Source: Flavobacterium alkalisoli
GTDB lineage: Bacteria > Bacteroidota > Bacteroidia > Flavobacteriales > Flavobacteriaceae
Reading direction: 5' to 3'
Assembly: GCF_008000935.1 (NCBI RefSeq)
Contig: NZ_CP042831.1
Coordinates: 3,286,001-3,350,000 of the forward strand
Length of the DNA stretch: 64,000 nucleotides
Under the pieces are notes generated by a model. That model did not search any database. It worked only from the letters and a program-made list of their open reading frames with translations, and was not told the origin of the DNA. Made by a program: the position numbers and the translations under genes. The first letter of the stretch is position 1; each line of letters starts with the position of its first letter. Positions 62,426 through 64,000 of this stretch are shown piece by piece.

Positions 62426-63790
62426 TTAAACAACCATTGAAAACAATTTAGTTTCCGGTGCTTTTCGCTTAAGCCTTAAATCAAAGGCCTTACATATATT
62501 CCTTACATAGGTTTTTCCTTCTTCGGTAACTCTTATACTGCTTTTGCCAAACTCCAGTAAACCATCATTTTCCATTTCTTTAAGGCTCAATAAGGTTTCA
62601 GGTAATTCAGGAAAATATAATGGACTGTCTTCCCATGAAGTTTCAAAACTGCACATAAGATTCAGTATATGTCTTCTTATAACAAGATCTTCATCGGTAA
62701 GCAAATGCCCTCTAAAAACAGGTAATTCATTACTCTCTATTCGTTTATAATAGTCCTCAAGTACTTTTTCGTTTTGGGCAAAGGCATACCAGCTGTCACT
62801 TATGGAAGACACCCCCAACCCTATCATTAACTGTGTTTTAGAAGCACTGTACCCCATAAAGTTGCGGTGTAGTTTTCCTTCTTTAAAGGCGGTATACATT
62901 GCATCACTTTTAAGGGCAAAATGATCCATCCCTATTTCATAATAATCATTCTCCCCAAGCAGTATTTTACCTATCTCATAAAGCTTTCTTTTTTCATCAT
63001 CCTGAGGCAGGTTCTTTTCATCATAGCCGCGCTGTCCGTTACCTTTTATCCAGGGCACGTGTGCATAGCTGTAAAAAGAAATCCTGTCAGGGTTAAGAGC
63101 TTTGGTTTTCTCAATAGTATCAACAATGGTTTCTACTTTCTGGTATGGCAGCCCAAAAACCAAATCATGGCTTATGGAAGTATAGCCTATCTCTTTTGCC
63201 CAAAAAGTCACTTTTGCCACATTTTGAAAAGGCTGCATCCTGTGTATTGCTTTTTGTACCGTTTCATCATAATCCTGTACGCCAAAGCTTACCCTCCTGA
63301 ACCCTAGATCATATAGCTTTTGCAGGTGCTCCCTTGTAGTATTATTAGGATGCCCTTCAAAACTGAATTCATAACCGGGAGCCTTCTCTGCCCTGTCAAA
63401 AATTCCGTTTATAAGTATTTCAAGGTTTTCCGGACTAAAAAAAGTGGGTGTTCCCCCTCCTAAGTGCAGCTCCTTTATCCTTGGTTTTTCAGGAAGGATA
63501 TCACAATACATATTCCATTCGTTCAACACTGCGGTAATATAGGTTGTTTCAACCTCATGCCTGCGGGTTACCCTTTTGTTGCATCCGCAAAACGTACACA
63601 TGCTCTCACAAAACGGCAGGTGAATGTATAAGCTTATTCCTTCGGTAGCGTTACTTTCATCAAATGCCTGTAAAAAACTCTGTTTCCATACATCGGTAGT
63701 AAAGCCGCCGTTATCCCAGTATGGTACTGTAGGATAACTGGTATAGCGTGGACCGGGCACATTATATTTTTGCAGTATATTATTTTCCAT
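62426..63790 (-). CDS. hemN: oxygen-independent coproporphyrinogen III oxidase HemN
   Basis: The ATG at 63790 gives 454 residues (MENNILQKYNVPGPRYTSYPT), close to the usual 457. The longer frame starts at a GTG upstream of the predicted promoter. It has the radical-SAM Cys motif in LPFCESMCTFCGC (CxxxCxxC), the SAM-binding LHLGGGTPTFFS, and the HemN-specific FGVQDYDETVQKAIHRMQ and ISHDLVFGLPYQ segments. It makes protoporphyrinogen without oxygen, needed for haem when oxygen is low. It has an FNR-like site upstream and fits the adjacent cco module, which needs haem. Confidence 0.93.
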   Translation of the reverse strand: MENNILQKYNVPGPRYTSYPTVPYWDNGGFTTDVWKQSFLQAFDESNATEGISLYIHLPFCESMCTFCGCNKRVTRRHEVETTYITAVLNEWNMYCDILPEKPRIKELHLGGGTPTFFSPENLEILINGIFDRAEKAPGYEFSFEGHPNNTTREHLQKLYDLGFRRVSFGVQDYDETVQKAIHRMQPFQNVAKVTFWAKEIGYTSISHDLVFGLPYQKVETIVDTIEKTKALNPDRISFYSYAHVPWIKGNGQRGYDEKNLPQDDEKRKLYEIGKILLGENDYYEIGMDHFALKSDAMYTAFKEGKLHRNFMGYSASKTQLMIGLGVSSISDSWYAFAQNEKVLEDYYKRIESNELPVFRGHLLTDEDLVIRRHILNLMCSFETSWEDSPLYFPELPETLLSLKEMENDGLLEFGKSSIRVTEEGKTYVRNICKAFDLRLKRKAPETKLFSMVV

Positions 63791-63816
63791 GATTAGTGAT
63801 TTTATGAGTGATAAGC

Positions 63817-63824
63817 CAAAATTA
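63817..63824 (-). promoter_or_regulatory. -7 element of hemN
   Basis: The minus strand reads TAATTTTG, an exact TAnnTTTG match. No TTG is at -33 spacing. The inferred leader is about 22 bases to the ATG at 63790. Confidence 0.6.
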
Positions 63825-63847
63825 GGACAGCCATACACCCTAAAAAA

Positions 63848-63859
63848 TGATAATTGTCA
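63848..63859 (-). promoter_or_regulatory. FNR-like site upstream of hemN
   Basis: The plus strand reads TGATAATTGTCA, the exact reverse complement of the ccoI site. Its centre (63853.5) is 29.5 bases upstream of the hemN -7 element, as for ccoI and ccoS. Confidence 0.7.
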
Positions 63860-63878
63860 GCTTATAAAAAAGTAATGA

Positions 63879-64000
63879 ACCAGCGTTAGCACCTCGCCTA
63901 TGCAAAACAGCATTGCTTACTATGAAGCCTTATTGAAAAACGGCGTGTATGGCGAAATGCTTTTATATCCTCATGGCGAACATGGGTTTGGACTAAACAA
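63879..64000 (+). pseudogene. C-terminal fragment of an acyl-esterase-type alpha/beta-hydrolase
   Basis: The frame opens after a TGA at 63876 and runs off the window. It encodes TSVSTSPMQNSIAYYEALLKN and then GVYGEMLLYPHGEHGFGLN, matching the end of dienelactone/acetyl-xylan-esterase-type hydrolases: the P(V/M)(Q/E)NS..YY.AL segment and the catalytic-His motif HGFGL. The N-terminal ~200 residues with nucleophile Ser are missing; instead the hemN promoter is directly upstream. An ATG at 63900 could start a short peptide. I read it as a truncated remnant, although the downstream end is not visible. Confidence 0.5.

Noticed and set aside
63791..63838. Longer hemN reading frame from a GTG at 63838
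   Set aside because: It would include the -7 element at 63817-63824; the ATG at 63790 gives the standard HemN start and length.

Overview
The window looks like chromosomal DNA of a flavobacterium (Bacteroidota, Flavobacteriaceae). Supporting signs are several very large secreted proteins that end in type IX secretion (T9SS) type A or type B sorting domains, SprB-type repeats, a hybrid two-component (HTCS) regulator, a fused CcoNO cytochrome oxidase, A-rich start contexts without Shine-Dalgarno sites, and TAnnTTTG-type -7 promoter elements. All functional statements come from reading motifs by eye; no database search was run.

Layout. 1-5.2 kb (+): the 3' end of a YcaC-like isochorismatase-family hydrolase, then a tight four-gene set (amidohydrolase, DoxX membrane protein, alginate-export-type porin, HSL-type lipoprotein esterase). 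5.4-7.9 kb (-): a small secreted protein and a sigma-54-dependent response regulator. 8.1-26.8 kb (-): an HTCS regulator followed by a LamG/FN3 protein, a PNGase F-like enzyme and two L-type-lectin-like T9SS type B proteins, one of them frameshifted. This reads as a regulated set of surface glycan- or glycoprotein-handling proteins without SusC/SusD. 27-29.3 kb: a calcium-repeat T9SS protein and a PhnA-like protein that has lost its zinc ligands. 29.6-34.5 kb (+): an unknown protein, a polytopic membrane protein, a NarL-type histidine kinase/response regulator pair, a haem lipoprotein and a tail-collar protein. 34.7-44.5 kb (+): a 2980-residue SprB/HYR repeat adhesin with a beta-barrel partner. 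44.6-52.7 kb (-): a GH39-like glycosidase, a complete RND efflux operon and a small membrane protein.

52.9-63.8 kb is the microaerobic respiration module: an Fnr/Crp regulator diverges from ccoI (copper P-type ATPase), followed by ccoS-ccoNO-ccoQ-ccoP-ccoG-fixH and a TauE/SafE-like copper-motif protein, then convergent hemN. FNR-like palindromes (TGAY-N4-ATCA) lie upstream of ccoI, ccoS and hemN, each centred exactly 29.5 bp upstream of a -7 element. This is the clearest regulatory signal in the window and also fixes the true starts of ccoI and hemN. The regulator's own promoter overlaps the ccoI site. The window ends in an orphan C-terminal fragment of an alpha/beta-hydrolase.

No rRNA, tRNA, CRISPR array, insertion sequence or integrase was recognised. 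No gap between genes exceeds 300 bases.
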